Source: a virus. From it: a DNA stretch of 23,091 nt. Position numbers and translations under genes: made by a program. Below are positions 11,472-19,272 of this stretch, in pieces; position 1 is the first letter of the stretch, and the number at the start of each line of letters is the position of its first letter. The notes beneath the pieces are model-generated. The model was not told where the DNA came from, did no database searches, and saw only the letters and a list, made by a program, of their open reading frames with translations. Location: positions 1 to 23,091 of IMG/VR virus record IMGVR_UViG_3300028548_001845; one strand, written 5' to 3'.

Positions 11472-11520
11472 TGACAATAGGGGGGTTATGTACACCACTA
11501 TAACAGATCAAGGGAACATT

Positions 11521-11766
11521 ATGATACCAATAGGCTTAAGAATATTAAAAACGCTATATAAAGCGAAAAAGAAGATAGGAAAAGGATCTGCAGTAGTAGC
11601 AGACAAAGTAGGGAAAGCAGGGTTTACAGGAACGTCTCAGGCGATTACAGGGGCATCTAAAAAGGTACACCAAGGAACTAAATTCGTAGGAAAAAAAATT
11701 AAAAAATATCCTAAATCAGCGTCAGCTGTAGGTGGTGCATCATTACTAGCATTTCTTGACGATTAA
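11521..11766 (+). CDS. Small basic, Lys-rich protein, first gene of the structural operon
   Basis: An 81-residue, very basic protein starting MIPIGLRILKTLYKAKKKIG with a Gly/Ala/Lys-rich middle (KKVHQGTKFVGKKIKKYPKS) and a short hydrophobic end ASAVGGASLLAFLDD. The same architecture (basic body, YP-S, then a Gly/Ala segment) recurs in the protein at 12712-13044, so the two may be related virion or ejection peptides. ATG 11521 is preferred because AAGGGA lies 5 bases ahead; ATG 11452 and 11488 are alternatives. No family name is known to me. Its stop forms TAATG with the next gene. Confidence 0.6.
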   Translation: MIPIGLRILKTLYKAKKKIGKGSAVVADKVGKAGFTGTSQAITGASKKVHQGTKFVGKKIKKYPKSASAVGGASLLAFLDD

Positions 11767-11900
11767 TGGCTAAGCAAAACTTTAATAGTTTTATTCCTAG
11801 AGATAAACCTAAAAGTCGACCAGGAATCCACAAAAAATCGAAATCGAAGTCGGAAAAACTACAGCAAAGTCACAATAGATATAAGGGACAAGGAAGATAA
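11766..11900 (+). CDS. Tiny basic protein, 44 aa
   Basis: A 44-codon frame between two TAATG junctions. The product starts MAKQNFNSFIPRDKPKSRPG and ends HNRYKGQGR, with a repeated Ser/Lys centre (KKSKSKSEK). Similar short basic proteins ending in Y-x-G-Q-G-R occur in other podoviruses as I recall, always unnamed. The high positive charge suggests contact with packaged DNA or RNA. Exact head-to-tail packing with both neighbours makes it very likely to be real. Confidence 0.65.
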   Translation: MAKQNFNSFIPRDKPKSRPGIHKKSKSKSEKLQQSHNRYKGQGR

Positions 11901-12046
11901 TGGCTAAAAAAGGTTTATATGCTAATATTCACGCCAAGCGAAAGAGAATTGCTGCAGGTAGTAAAGAGAAAATGAAGAAGAAAGGGTCAAAAGGTAGACC
12001 TACTTCAGCTAACTTTAGGAGAGCAGCTACAACTGCTAAGAAATAA
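11900..12046 (+). CDS. Tiny basic phage protein, 48 aa, recognised type
   Basis: A 48-residue protein starting MAKKGLYANIHAKRKRIAAG and continuing with a SKEKMKKKGSKGRPTSANF stretch and an Arg/Ala/Lys helix. The opening (GLYANIHAKRKRIAAGS...EKMRKPGxKGxPT) is a recurrent small phage protein that I recall from cyanophages and other marine podoviruses; its function is unknown. It begins and ends in TAATG junctions. The positive charge and its place in the late operon suggest a DNA-associated virion peptide. Confidence 0.75.
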   Translation: MAKKGLYANIHAKRKRIAAGSKEKMKKKGSKGRPTSANFRRAATTAKK

Positions 12047-12297
12047 TGGCACAAACAGCAGCATGGCAAAGAAAAGCAGGTAAAAACCCAAAAGGTGGCT
12101 TAAATGCTAAAGGTAGAGCTAGTTATAAGAAGCAAACTGGGGGAACTTTAAAAGCTCCTAGTAAAAAAGTAGGGAATAAAAGACGTGCATCGTTCTGTGC
12201 TAGAATGACTGGCATGAAGAAGAAGCTTACCTCTGCTAAGACTGCAAGAGATCCTAATAGTAGGATTAATAAATCATTAAGAGCTTGGAACTGCTAA
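12046..12297 (+). CDS. Small basic phage protein (DUF6321-like)
   Basis: The 83 residues start MAQTAAWQRKAGKNPKGGLN, followed by AKGRASYKKQTGGTLKAPSK and RRASFCARMTGMKKKL. This matches by memory the DUF6321-type small phage proteins (TAAWQRKEGKNPxGGLNxKGRxSYxxxTGGxLKAP...RRxSFxARMxGM). Relatives are common in marine phages and metagenomes but have no assigned function; the motif-rich, basic sequence suggests DNA or RNA contact. Two Cys (51 and 83) are present. It is joined to both neighbours by TAATG. Confidence 0.75.
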   Translation: MAQTAAWQRKAGKNPKGGLNAKGRASYKKQTGGTLKAPSKKVGNKRRASFCARMTGMKKKLTSAKTARDPNSRINKSLRAWNC

Positions 12298-12461
12298 TGA
12301 GAGATACAAAATCAATACAAAATTACTTGAAAGAGAATTACAAAAGAATACAAGAAATGAGCCTATTCAGAAACCTTAAAAAAGAAGTCGTAATAGGAGC
12401 TAATGGGACTCAATCTTATATTATTAAAAAAGGCCCCAATAAAAACAAGGTAGCAAAATGA
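12297..12461 (+). CDS. Tiny basic hypothetical protein, 54 aa
   Basis: A 54-codon frame starting MRDTKSIQNYLKENYKRIQE, helical in its first half, then VVIGANGTQSYIIKKGPNKN. It begins in a TAATG junction and ends in an ATGA overlap with the next gene, filling exactly the space between two good genes. Family not recognised. The basic tail fits the trend of its neighbours. Confidence 0.65.
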   Translation: MRDTKSIQNYLKENYKRIQEMSLFRNLKKEVVIGANGTQSYIIKKGPNKNKVAK

Positions 12462-12715
12462 AAAATAAATTAGAAAAACTAGCGACACAAATGATGAGCT
12501 TAACTCCAGAAGAAGGAGAGCAATTAGCCTTAATTATTAAAGCTAAAGCTATGCCAGAGATAGCTAAACAACAACAACAACAGCAACAGCAACAAGGATT
12601 ATTACAGCAGAATCCTCAAGCTCAACAACAAATGGCTCAAATGGGTCAAAGACGTGGTGGTCAACAACCCATGCCTAACGCAAGAATGGCTGCTCAACAA
12701 GGTTTATTAAAATGA
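12458..12715 (+). CDS. Gln-rich small protein with a nine-Gln run
   Basis: An 85-residue protein: an N-terminal helix starting MKNKLEKLATQMMSLTPEEG, an Ile/Ala/Lys-rich helix (24-37), then nine consecutive Gln (38-46) encoded by alternating CAA/CAG codons, and a Gln/Met/Gly-rich, probably disordered tail ending AAQQGLLK. Gln runs of this kind are seen in small phage proteins near the terminase, without a known role. The codon repeat may vary in length between relatives. It is linked to both neighbours by ATGA overlaps. Confidence 0.7.
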   Translation: MKNKLEKLATQMMSLTPEEGEQLALIIKAKAMPEIAKQQQQQQQQQGLLQQNPQAQQQMAQMGQRRGGQQPMPNARMAAQQGLLK

Positions 12716-13044
12716 TAACAATAGGTAAAGGGTTTTTTAAGTCAGCACTTAATAGTGCAAAAGAATTAAAAGGCAAAAGTATATATAAAGCAAAAGGTTT
12801 AAAAAAAAAAGTAGCTACTAAACACGCTACAATAACAAAAGACTATGGAGTTTACAAAGGTAGTTTTACTAAAGACTTTGCAGCTGAAACACGTAGAGAA
12901 GGAAGATTATTAAGAAAAAATGTTAATTTTGGAAGTGTAGGTAAGAAACTTTATGATTACCCAATTACATCAGGAGTTGCACTTGGATTAACTGTTAGAG
13001 GTATACTTCCTAAAAAAGATAAAAAAGATAAAAAAAAAGGATAA
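12712..13044 (+). CDS. Basic Lys-rich hypothetical protein
   Basis: A 110-residue, very basic protein starting MITIGKGFFKSALNSAKELK. It has a central YGVYKGSFTKDFAAETRREG stretch (about 45-64), a YPITSGVALGL segment followed by VRGILPK that may touch a membrane (about 84-100), and a Lys/Asp repeat end (KKDKKDKKKG). It shares its opening and the YP-then-Gly/Ala end with the 81-residue product of 11521-11766, hinting at a duplicated family. Function unknown; a virion or ejection peptide is possible. ATGA overlap with the upstream gene. Confidence 0.65.
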   Translation: MITIGKGFFKSALNSAKELKGKSIYKAKGLKKKVATKHATITKDYGVYKGSFTKDFAAETRREGRLLRKNVNFGSVGKKLYDYPITSGVALGLTVRGILPKKDKKDKKKG

Positions 13045-13049
13045 TAATT

Positions 13050-13154
13050 ATGCCAATGGTAGGAAAAAAGAAATACCCATATTCAAAAGCTGGTAAAAAG
13101 AAAGCTAAGATAGCTGCTAAAAAAACTGGTAAGAAAGTTAAAAGAGGTTACTAA
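13050..13154 (+). CDS. Tiny Lys-rich protein, 34 aa, recurrent phage type
   Basis: A 34-codon frame: MPMVGKKKYPYSKAGKKKAK, then IAAKKTGKKVKRGY. The pattern MPMVGKKKxPYxxxGxxxAKxxAxKTGKK...GY is a recurring micro-protein beside phage packaging genes, as I recall. The extreme basic charge suggests DNA contact. It follows the previous stop by 5 bases and ends in TAATG. No strong ribosome-binding site is visible. Confidence 0.65.
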   Translation: MPMVGKKKYPYSKAGKKKAKIAAKKTGKKVKRGY

Positions 13155-13378
13155 TGAAAATATATAAAGGCGATCAAAACTTTATGAAGTCACCTCCAAA
13201 GAAACCTTCTATGGTAAAACAAATAATGAAGAAGGGTATCAAGTTTGGAGCTAAAGTTGCATTTAGTCCAATAACTCTTGCAATAGCAGCTACTCCACAA
13301 ATATATAAATTAGGTAAAGCTAAAAAATTTAAATATTCTAAAGTAAGACAGTTTGATAAAAGAGGAAGAAAATCATAA
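13154..13378 (+). CDS. Small basic protein with a hydrophobic segment
   Basis: A 74-residue basic protein with a central hydrophobic stretch (about 31-48, including GAKVAFSPITLAIAATPQIY) between two Lys-rich ends (MVKQIMKKGIKF and KLGKAKKFKYSK). It could insert into or lie on a membrane. Family not recognised. It sits between TAATG junctions and is the last of the nine small genes before the terminase small subunit. Confidence 0.65.
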   Translation: MKIYKGDQNFMKSPPKKPSMVKQIMKKGIKFGAKVAFSPITLAIAATPQIYKLGKAKKFKYSKVRQFDKRGRKS

Positions 13379-13692
13379 TGTCAGAAGAAATAAAAAAAGA
13401 AGATGTTAAGTCTACAAACTTAGGTGGTAAAAGACCTGGAGCTGGTAGACCTGTAGGTGCAGCCACTAAGAAGAAGTGGAAATCTATGGAAGATATGGCA
13501 GATAAATATCAACATTCTCCTTTGGATTATCTATTAGCTGTGTTAAACAATCCTATGAGCTCACCTGAGCGTAAAATGTATGCAGCAGAAAAGGCAGCTC
13601 CATTTGTTCACCCTAGGTTAGCATCATCAACGTCTAAAATAGGAACAGATGAACCAATCGCAATCAAAGTCTCTTGGCAAAAAGACGACTAA
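13378..13692 (+). CDS. terS: Terminase small subunit-like protein
   Basis: The 104 residues carry GGKRPGAGRPVGA (about 16-28), a signature common at the N-terminus of small terminases and related phage DNA-binding proteins, followed by PLDYLLAVLNNPMSSPERKM (about 53-72) and AAEKAAPFVHPRLAS. This is the usual layout of small terminase-like proteins that precede the large subunit. The role would be to recognise the packaging site and recruit the motor. It overlaps the large subunit gene by 44 bases, supporting joint function. It is short for a TerS, without an obvious extended oligomerisation domain. Confidence 0.75.
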   Translation: MSEEIKKEDVKSTNLGGKRPGAGRPVGAATKKKWKSMEDMADKYQHSPLDYLLAVLNNPMSSPERKMYAAEKAAPFVHPRLASSTSKIGTDEPIAIKVSWQKDD

Positions 13693-14962
13693 AGACAAAG
13701 TTGCTAACATAGAAATACCCTATAAGCCAAGACCTTATCAACTAGACGTACACAACTCATTAAAAAGATTTAGTGTTCTAGTATGTCACAGGAGATTCGG
13801 AAAATCAGTACTAGCTATAAACGAATTAATTAAGACAGCAGCAGATAAACCAAGATCCTTATGTGCATTTATTGCACCAACTTATCGTCAAGGTAAGAGT
13901 ATCGCTTGGGAATATTTGAAACAATACACAGCACCATTAATGAAATTTGGTGGTAGCAGAAACGAAACAGAATTAAGAATAGATCTATTCAACAACTCAC
14001 GTATACAAATCTTTGGAGCAGATAATCCTGATAGTATTCGTGGAATGGGATTTGATAGTGTTGTGATGGATGAATATGCTATCATGTCACCTAGAGTATG
14101 GACTGAGATTGTAAGACCAGCAGTATCTGATAAATTAGGAAAGGTTTTATTTATTGGTACTCCAATGGGACATAACCAGTTTTGGGAAGTATTTGACTTT
14201 GCACAACGTGGTCATAAAGATTGGTATGGGAAACTATACAGAGCTTCTGAAACAGGGGTAATCCCAGATGACGAGTTAAAACAAGCTAAGGATATAATGA
14301 GTCCTGAGCAGTACGAACAAGAATTTGAATGTTCATTTACTGCTGCAGTATCAGGAAGTTACTTTGGAAGATTAATAACTAAAGCAGATAAAGAAAAAAG
14401 AATTGGTGAAGTACCTGTAGACGAAGCTGTTGGTGTAGAAACTTGGTGGGACCTGGGTATTGGAGATTCTACTGCAATATGGTTTGCACAAAGAATTGGA
14501 GATGAAGTTCATTTAATAGATTATTACGAAACTTCAGGTGAATCATTAGCACACTATGCAAATATCTTAATGGAAAAAGATTATGCTTATAGTAGACATA
14601 TAGCACCTCACGATATAATGGCGAGAGAGTTAGGAACAGGTAAATCAAGATTAGAAGTTTCAAGAGAATTAGGTATTGACTTTGAAGTAGCACCTAAGTT
14701 AGAAGTAGATCATGGAATCGAATCTGTAAGAAATACATTACCTAATTGTTATTTTGACAGAGTTAAATGTAAAACAGGATTAGATGCTTTGAGACAGTAT
14801 CGAAAACAATGGGACGACAAGAATCAAGTTTTTAAAAATAAACCTCTACACGACTGGTGTTCACACGCAAGTGATGCATTTAGATATGGATGTGTACACG
14901 ACCCAATTGATACATCAGACTGGGATAAACCAATTAATATAGATACAAAATACGTAGTATGA
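13649..14962 (+). CDS. terL: Terminase large subunit (packaging ATPase/nuclease)
   Basis: The 437-residue protein has the complete packaging motor: a Q-like region near 25-33 (YKPRPYQLD), Walker A CHRRFGKS (46-53), Walker B VVMDE (138-142), a GTPMG coupling motif (170-174), and the RNase H-like nuclease domain starting WWDLGIGDST (266-275, with Asp268) and ending in HDWCSHASDAFRYG near 402-415. It pumps DNA into the prohead using ATP and cuts the concatemer. ATG 13649 has AGGA 5 bases upstream and lies inside the small subunit gene. Length is at the short end of the usual range. An ATGA overlap couples it to the portal gene. Confidence 0.95.
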   Translation: MNQSQSKSLGKKTTKDKVANIEIPYKPRPYQLDVHNSLKRFSVLVCHRRFGKSVLAINELIKTAADKPRSLCAFIAPTYRQGKSIAWEYLKQYTAPLMKFGGSRNETELRIDLFNNSRIQIFGADNPDSIRGMGFDSVVMDEYAIMSPRVWTEIVRPAVSDKLGKVLFIGTPMGHNQFWEVFDFAQRGHKDWYGKLYRASETGVIPDDELKQAKDIMSPEQYEQEFECSFTAAVSGSYFGRLITKADKEKRIGEVPVDEAVGVETWWDLGIGDSTAIWFAQRIGDEVHLIDYYETSGESLAHYANILMEKDYAYSRHIAPHDIMARELGTGKSRLEVSRELGIDFEVAPKLEVDHGIESVRNTLPNCYFDRVKCKTGLDALRQYRKQWDDKNQVFKNKPLHDWCSHASDAFRYGCVHDPIDTSDWDKPINIDTKYVV

Positions 14963-17112
14963 AAAACAAAAAATCAAATCAAGAAATATTATCAGTAGTA
15001 AGCAGAGAAATACATAACGCATCAGGTTACATTGGTGGAGAACTTGTATCTGCTAGAAAAAAATCATTAGAATATTATTTAGGCGAACCTCTTGGTAATG
15101 AACAAGAAGGTCGTTCTCAAGTTGTTTCTAACGATGTTTTAGATACAGTAGAAAGTTTAATGCCATCATTGATGAGAATTTTTACATCAGGTGATAATGT
15201 ATTTAACTGTGAAGGTATGGGGCCAGAAGATGAAGAAATGGCTAGACAATGTTCAGATTATTTAAACTATATTTTCTATAAAGAGAATGATGGTTTCCTT
15301 TGTTTATATACAGCATTCAAAGACGCACTAATTCAAAAGAACGGAATCTTAAAAGTATATTGGGATGATGCAGAAAAAATTGAAAGAGAAGAATACAAGA
15401 GATTAACTGAAGATGAGTTTAATGATTTAGTATCTCTTGATATGATTAAAGTATCAGCTCATACTGCTTACAAAGAACCTATTACAGATGAGTCTGGTAA
15501 AGAGATAGATAAAATTACACTACATGATGTAGTAATCCATAGAACAAAAATTTATGGTAAAGTAAGAATAGAACCAGTTCCACCAGAAGAATTTCTAATT
15601 GAACGTAGATGTAAGTCAATTGATACTGCAAACTTTGTTTGTCATAGAGTGAACAAAACAAGAACAGAATTAGTTGAGATGGGTTATGATAAAGATTTAG
15701 TTGACTCGTTACCTACTGGTGATGGAGATTTTTATAGTGAAGATAAATTTACTAGACATCAAAACGTAGACTTTTCTCATGGAGAATCTGATGGAGATAA
15801 AAGTACACAAGATATTTTAATTCATGAATGCTATGTTAGAATGGATGTAGATGGAGATGGTAAAGCAGAATTACTAAAAATTTGCGTAGCAGGTGATGGT
15901 AAAAAACTTCTTGATATGGAAGAAATAGATACTATGCCTTTTGTTTCTATGACTCCAGTTATCATGCCACACAGATTCTATGGTAGAAGTATAGCTGAAT
16001 TAGTAGAAGATATACAATTAATTAAATCAACTGTAATGCGACAGATGTTAGACAATATGTATCTAACAAATAATAATAGAGTTGCAGTACAAGATGGACA
16101 AGTTTCAATGGATGATCTTTTAACAAATCGTCCAGGAGGAATTGTAAGAACAAAACAACCTCCTCAAAATGTGATGATGCCTATTCAGGCTCAACCCATT
16201 ACAGAACAAGCAAGTGGTATGTTAGCATATTTAGATTCCGTTAAGGAAACTAGAACAGGTGTTAGCAGACAATCACAAGGGCTAGATTCAAATGCATTAA
16301 GTAGTACAGCAACTGGCCAAAACCAAAATCTAACACAATCACAAATGAGAATGGAGTTAATCGCCAGAATCTTTGCTGAAACTGGTGTAAAAGATTTAGC
16401 CTTAAAAATGTTTGAACTAACTTGTAAATATCAAAACAAGGAAAAAATTGTAAGAATCAGAGGTAAGTATATTCCTATGAGACCTTACGAATGGAAAGAC
16501 AGAGTTAATATCACAGTACAAGTAGGATTAGGTACTGGATCAAAAGAACAACAGTTAATATTGATGAATGCAATTCTAGAAAGACAAATGTCTGCAATCA
16601 ATTTACAACAGAATGTTCATGGCCCAATGGTCAATTTAAGAAATATTTACAACTCTTTGAAAAAATTAGTTGAAAATGCAGGTCTAAATAGTATAGAACC
16701 ATACTTCATGGATCCAGAAGTGGGAGCAGCACAAATGCCTAAACTTCCTCCTAAGCCACCTACTGAATTTGAGAAGGTGACATTAGCCCAAGTACAAGGT
16801 GAAAACCAACGTGCTCAGTTAAAAGCTGAAACAGAAGCTAAAGGATTGGAAGGCAAAATGCGAAGTTCACTTCTAGACTATGAACTAGCCATCAAAGAAA
16901 TGGAATTGAAATACAATACCAAAATTGATGAACTAGAACTTAAACGAAGATCCATGTTAGAACAAACTGATCTACAAAAATCAGGAGATCTAATGGGGCA
17001 AATAGTGAGAGGACAGAAGCAATTCTTTAATGATGGACAAGGAAATACTAATAAGGGAGGGCAAGAGAGCTCAGCAACTGCTGGACGATCCCCTTCTAAA
17101 GAAAGCATTTGA
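14959..17112 (+). CDS. Portal protein
   Basis: This 717-residue protein follows the large terminase directly, starting in an ATGA overlap. Family-like features are an N-terminal SLEYYLGEPLGNEQEGRSQV region (34-53), VVSNDVLDTVESLMPSLMRI (52-71), a central IHECYVRMDVDGDGKAELLK stretch (about 290-309), VIMPHRFYGRSIAELVEDIQ (about 333-352), and a TRTGVSRQSQGLD segment (about 432-444). These are typical of long podovirus portals. It forms the dodecameric ring through which DNA passes and to which the terminase and adaptor bind. The last 130 residues are charged and helical, probably the crown or barrel. Its 3' end overlaps the next gene by 83 bases in another frame. Confidence 0.92.
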   Translation: MKNKKSNQEILSVVSREIHNASGYIGGELVSARKKSLEYYLGEPLGNEQEGRSQVVSNDVLDTVESLMPSLMRIFTSGDNVFNCEGMGPEDEEMARQCSDYLNYIFYKENDGFLCLYTAFKDALIQKNGILKVYWDDAEKIEREEYKRLTEDEFNDLVSLDMIKVSAHTAYKEPITDESGKEIDKITLHDVVIHRTKIYGKVRIEPVPPEEFLIERRCKSIDTANFVCHRVNKTRTELVEMGYDKDLVDSLPTGDGDFYSEDKFTRHQNVDFSHGESDGDKSTQDILIHECYVRMDVDGDGKAELLKICVAGDGKKLLDMEEIDTMPFVSMTPVIMPHRFYGRSIAELVEDIQLIKSTVMRQMLDNMYLTNNNRVAVQDGQVSMDDLLTNRPGGIVRTKQPPQNVMMPIQAQPITEQASGMLAYLDSVKETRTGVSRQSQGLDSNALSSTATGQNQNLTQSQMRMELIARIFAETGVKDLALKMFELTCKYQNKEKIVRIRGKYIPMRPYEWKDRVNITVQVGLGTGSKEQQLILMNAILERQMSAINLQQNVHGPMVNLRNIYNSLKKLVENAGLNSIEPYFMDPEVGAAQMPKLPPKPPTEFEKVTLAQVQGENQRAQLKAETEAKGLEGKMRSSLLDYELAIKEMELKYNTKIDELELKRRSMLEQTDLQKSGDLMGQIVRGQKQFFNDGQGNTNKGGQESSATAGRSPSKESI

Positions 17113-17293
17113 AGATCTTTCTGATATTTACAGACTAGAGATCTTTAACACAAGTTTCGCAGACGATGATACTCGTAGAAACCTTTGGGTAGCCTTTAAT
17201 ATGGTGGATAAAATCAAAGGACATTTACTAAGTGTTATGTCAAGTGGAAGGTTAGCTCAAGCCGATATTGAGCAATTAAATAAACGAAGTTAA
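17030..17293 (+). CDS. Small head protein, podovirus gp7-like family
   Basis: An 87-residue helical protein (MMDKEILIREGKRAQQLLDD at the start, then DTRRNLWVAFNMVDKIKGHL at about 47-66). The pattern RExxRAQxLLxDPLLxxAF...RxxLW...xxxxxxxGHL is recurrent in a small phage protein encoded between portal and scaffold in many podoviruses. Its role is not established; a head-assembly or head-associated function is likely from position. ATG 17030 (or 17033) lies inside the portal gene, giving an 83-base overlap in another frame, and no later ATG precedes the conserved segment. Confidence 0.75.
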   Translation: MMDKEILIREGKRAQQLLDDPLLKKAFEDLSDIYRLEIFNTSFADDDTRRNLWVAFNMVDKIKGHLLSVMSSGRLAQADIEQLNKRS

Positions 17294-17334
17294 TCTAACG
17301 AAACTTCAAATTCGTCAACCCATAAGGAACGATC

Positions 17335-18309
17335 ATGTCAGACAACACAGAAGGTGCAGCAGATAAAATAGATGGATTACTGAATCCCCAAAAGGACAAT
17401 CAAGTACCAGCAACTAATGTTGAACCATCAGAGCCAATTCCTGAGAAACAGGAAGTACCAGAAAGTGAGGAATCGAAACCCACTCCTGAACAAGCTCCTG
17501 AAAATACTGAGACTGAAGAAGAAACTACAACAGAATTAGAGACACCAGAACTCCACCGAGTAAAAGTAAGTGGTCAAGAGTTAGAGGTGAGCCTCGATGA
17601 GCTGAAAGCAGGATATTCTAGAGACTCGGATTACAGACAAAAAACTCACACTTTAGGTATGGAAAAGAGAGATCTTGAAAACCAAAAGAGTAGTTTGAGT
17701 CAAAGTTACGATACTCGTTTATCAGAACTAAACGATTTAATTTCGACAGCAGATCAATATGTGAAACAGAAACAAGGTGGACAAGACCTTGCTAAACTTT
17801 ATCAAGAAGATCCCTCAGAAGCTTCTAGACTTGACTTTGAATTAAGACAAGAAAGTAGCAGAATAGAAGGATTAAAAAATAAAGCTAGACAGGTTCAATC
17901 TCAACAGTATGAATCTTATCTTAATACACAAAAGGAACTTGCTGCAACAAAAATACCAGAGTTTAGCGATCCAAATAAAATTGATACCTTTAAACTTAGT
18001 ATGCGTAATTCATTACGTGATTACGGTTTTAATGATCAAGAAATTGGTAGTCTTGCAGACCATAGGTTTTTAATGGTAGCAAAAGATGCTATGAGCTTTA
18101 AAACTCAAACAGACAAAAGACCTATTGTATCTAAGAAGATAGCAAATGCTCCAAGGGTTTTAAAAGCTGGTGTTGCAAAATCGAATAGTAGTTCAGGTAG
18201 AGAGAGCGTAAGAAATAAAATCAATACGCTAAGAAAGTCTGGTCATATAAAAGATGCCCAGTCTGCCATAGCCGATATGATTAATCTTAAATCTCAACAA
18301 AGGAAATAA
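17335..18309 (+). CDS. Scaffolding protein
   Basis: A 324-residue acidic protein with a Pro/Glu/Thr-rich disordered N-terminus (about 15-70), the segment VKVSGQELEVSLDELKAGYS followed by RDSDYRQKT (about 76-104) characteristic of phage scaffolds, a long coiled coil (about 105-205), and a basic helical C-terminus that would contact the capsid. It directs capsid assembly and leaves before or during DNA packaging. It lies just before the major capsid gene with a 4-base gap, as expected. The start has AAGGAA 5 bases upstream. Confidence 0.88.
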   Translation: MSDNTEGAADKIDGLLNPQKDNQVPATNVEPSEPIPEKQEVPESEESKPTPEQAPENTETEEETTTELETPELHRVKVSGQELEVSLDELKAGYSRDSDYRQKTHTLGMEKRDLENQKSSLSQSYDTRLSELNDLISTADQYVKQKQGGQDLAKLYQEDPSEASRLDFELRQESSRIEGLKNKARQVQSQQYESYLNTQKELAATKIPEFSDPNKIDTFKLSMRNSLRDYGFNDQEIGSLADHRFLMVAKDAMSFKTQTDKRPIVSKKIANAPRVLKAGVAKSNSSSGRESVRNKINTLRKSGHIKDAQSAIADMINLKSQQRK

Positions 18310-18313
18310 TACA

Positions 18314-19258
18314 ATGGCACAACCAACTAATACGTTCGATACGTATGATTCAGTAGGTGAAAGAGAAGATCTTTCAGACGTTATTTATTCAATAGCACCT
18401 ACAGATACTCCATTTTTAAGCTCAGCAGCTAAAACTAAAGCAACTGCTGTTCTTCACGAATGGCAAACAGACGCACTTGCAGCAGCAGCATCTAACAATG
18501 CAGTTATTGAAGGTGATGAAGCAGGTTTAGACGCTTCAGTAGCAACAGTTAGACTTTCTAACAGTTCGCAAATTATGGATAAAACTGTAGTTATTACTGG
18601 AACTCAAGAGTCTGTTGATAAAGCAGGTAGAGCATCAGAAGTTGCATACCAAATCGCTAAGAGAGCTAAAGAGCTTAAAAGAGATATGGAAGCATGTATC
18701 ACTGGCAATATTGCCGAAGTAGGTGGAAATGCAACAACTGCAAGAAAAATGGGAACTCTTGGAGCTTGGACTATCACTAATGATAACAAAGCTTCAGATG
18801 GTACAACAGGAGCTGGTATTGGAAACACTGCTAGAACTGATGGAACACAAAGAGCATTCACAGAAGCACAATTAAAAGATGTCATCAAATCAGTATGGAA
18901 TGCTGGTGGAGATCCATCTATGGTTATGTGTGGCCCTTTCAATAAGCAGAAATTATCAGGATTTACTGGTAACTCTACTAGATTTGATGCAGGTGCAGAT
19001 GCTACTTTATATACATCAGTTGACGTATACGCATCTGACTTTGGTCAATTGCAAGTAGTACCTAATAGATTCTCTAGAGATAGAGACGCTTATGTACTAG
19101 ACATGGAATATTGGGGCATTGCGTTCCTAAGAGACTTCTCTATGCATGAACTTGCTAAGACTGGTGATTCAGAAAAAAGACAGCTTTTAGTAGAAGCTAC
19201 TCTTGAATCAAGAAATGAAGGTGCAAGTGGCTTAGTAGCCGACTTAACTACTTCATAA
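18314..19258 (+). CDS. Major capsid protein, SU10/DUF5309-like
   Basis: The 314-residue protein starts MAQPTNTFDTYDSVGEREDL and continues SDVIYSIAPTDTPFLSSAAK, then a HEWQTDAL segment. This opening, and the later LSNSSQIMDKTVVITGTQES region (about 78-97), match the DUF5309 (SU10 major head protein) type of HK97-fold capsids. It builds the icosahedral or elongated shell. AAGGAAATAATACA precedes the ATG. A strong intrinsic terminator follows its stop, which would favour high capsid expression over distal genes. A 112-residue antisense frame inside it is a composition artefact. Confidence 0.92.
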   Translation: MAQPTNTFDTYDSVGEREDLSDVIYSIAPTDTPFLSSAAKTKATAVLHEWQTDALAAAASNNAVIEGDEAGLDASVATVRLSNSSQIMDKTVVITGTQESVDKAGRASEVAYQIAKRAKELKRDMEACITGNIAEVGGNATTARKMGTLGAWTITNDNKASDGTTGAGIGNTARTDGTQRAFTEAQLKDVIKSVWNAGGDPSMVMCGPFNKQKLSGFTGNSTRFDAGADATLYTSVDVYASDFGQLQVVPNRFSRDRDAYVLDMEYWGIAFLRDFSMHELAKTGDSEKRQLLVEATLESRNEGASGLVADLTTS

Positions 19259-19272
19259 TAAATTACGTATAT

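Larger units (their letters stand above)
11005..11520. promoter_or_regulatory. Divergent control region between early (minus) and late (plus) operons
   Basis: About 500 bases without a convincing gene, between the start of the minus operon (11004) and the start of the plus operon (11521). It holds ATATATCTCAT twice (11123-11133, 11218-11228), ATCAATAGG twice (11232-11240, 11266-11274), GGTTAA three times (11020, 11239, 11283), AACAACAGT three times, an AGTAAT/ATTACT inverted repeat (11136-11156) and several hairpins. It is the natural place for the main promoters and regulator sites, and possibly an origin, but no consensus sigma-70 promoter is convincing. Confidence 0.55.

Noticed and set aside
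11452-11520. Earlier start for the first structural gene
   Set aside because: The stretch contains a hairpin and the extra residues do not resemble the basic protein; AAGGGA before ATG 11521 is a better match. ATG 11488 remains possible.
14469-14693. 74-residue antisense frame within the large terminase
   Set aside because: Leu/Tyr-rich shadow of a well-supported gene; no operon context.
18604-18942. 112-residue open frame antisense to the capsid gene
   Set aside because: It lies wholly within a clear capsid gene, has an Ala/Pro/Val-biased composition typical of the complement of this coding sequence, and has no supporting signals.
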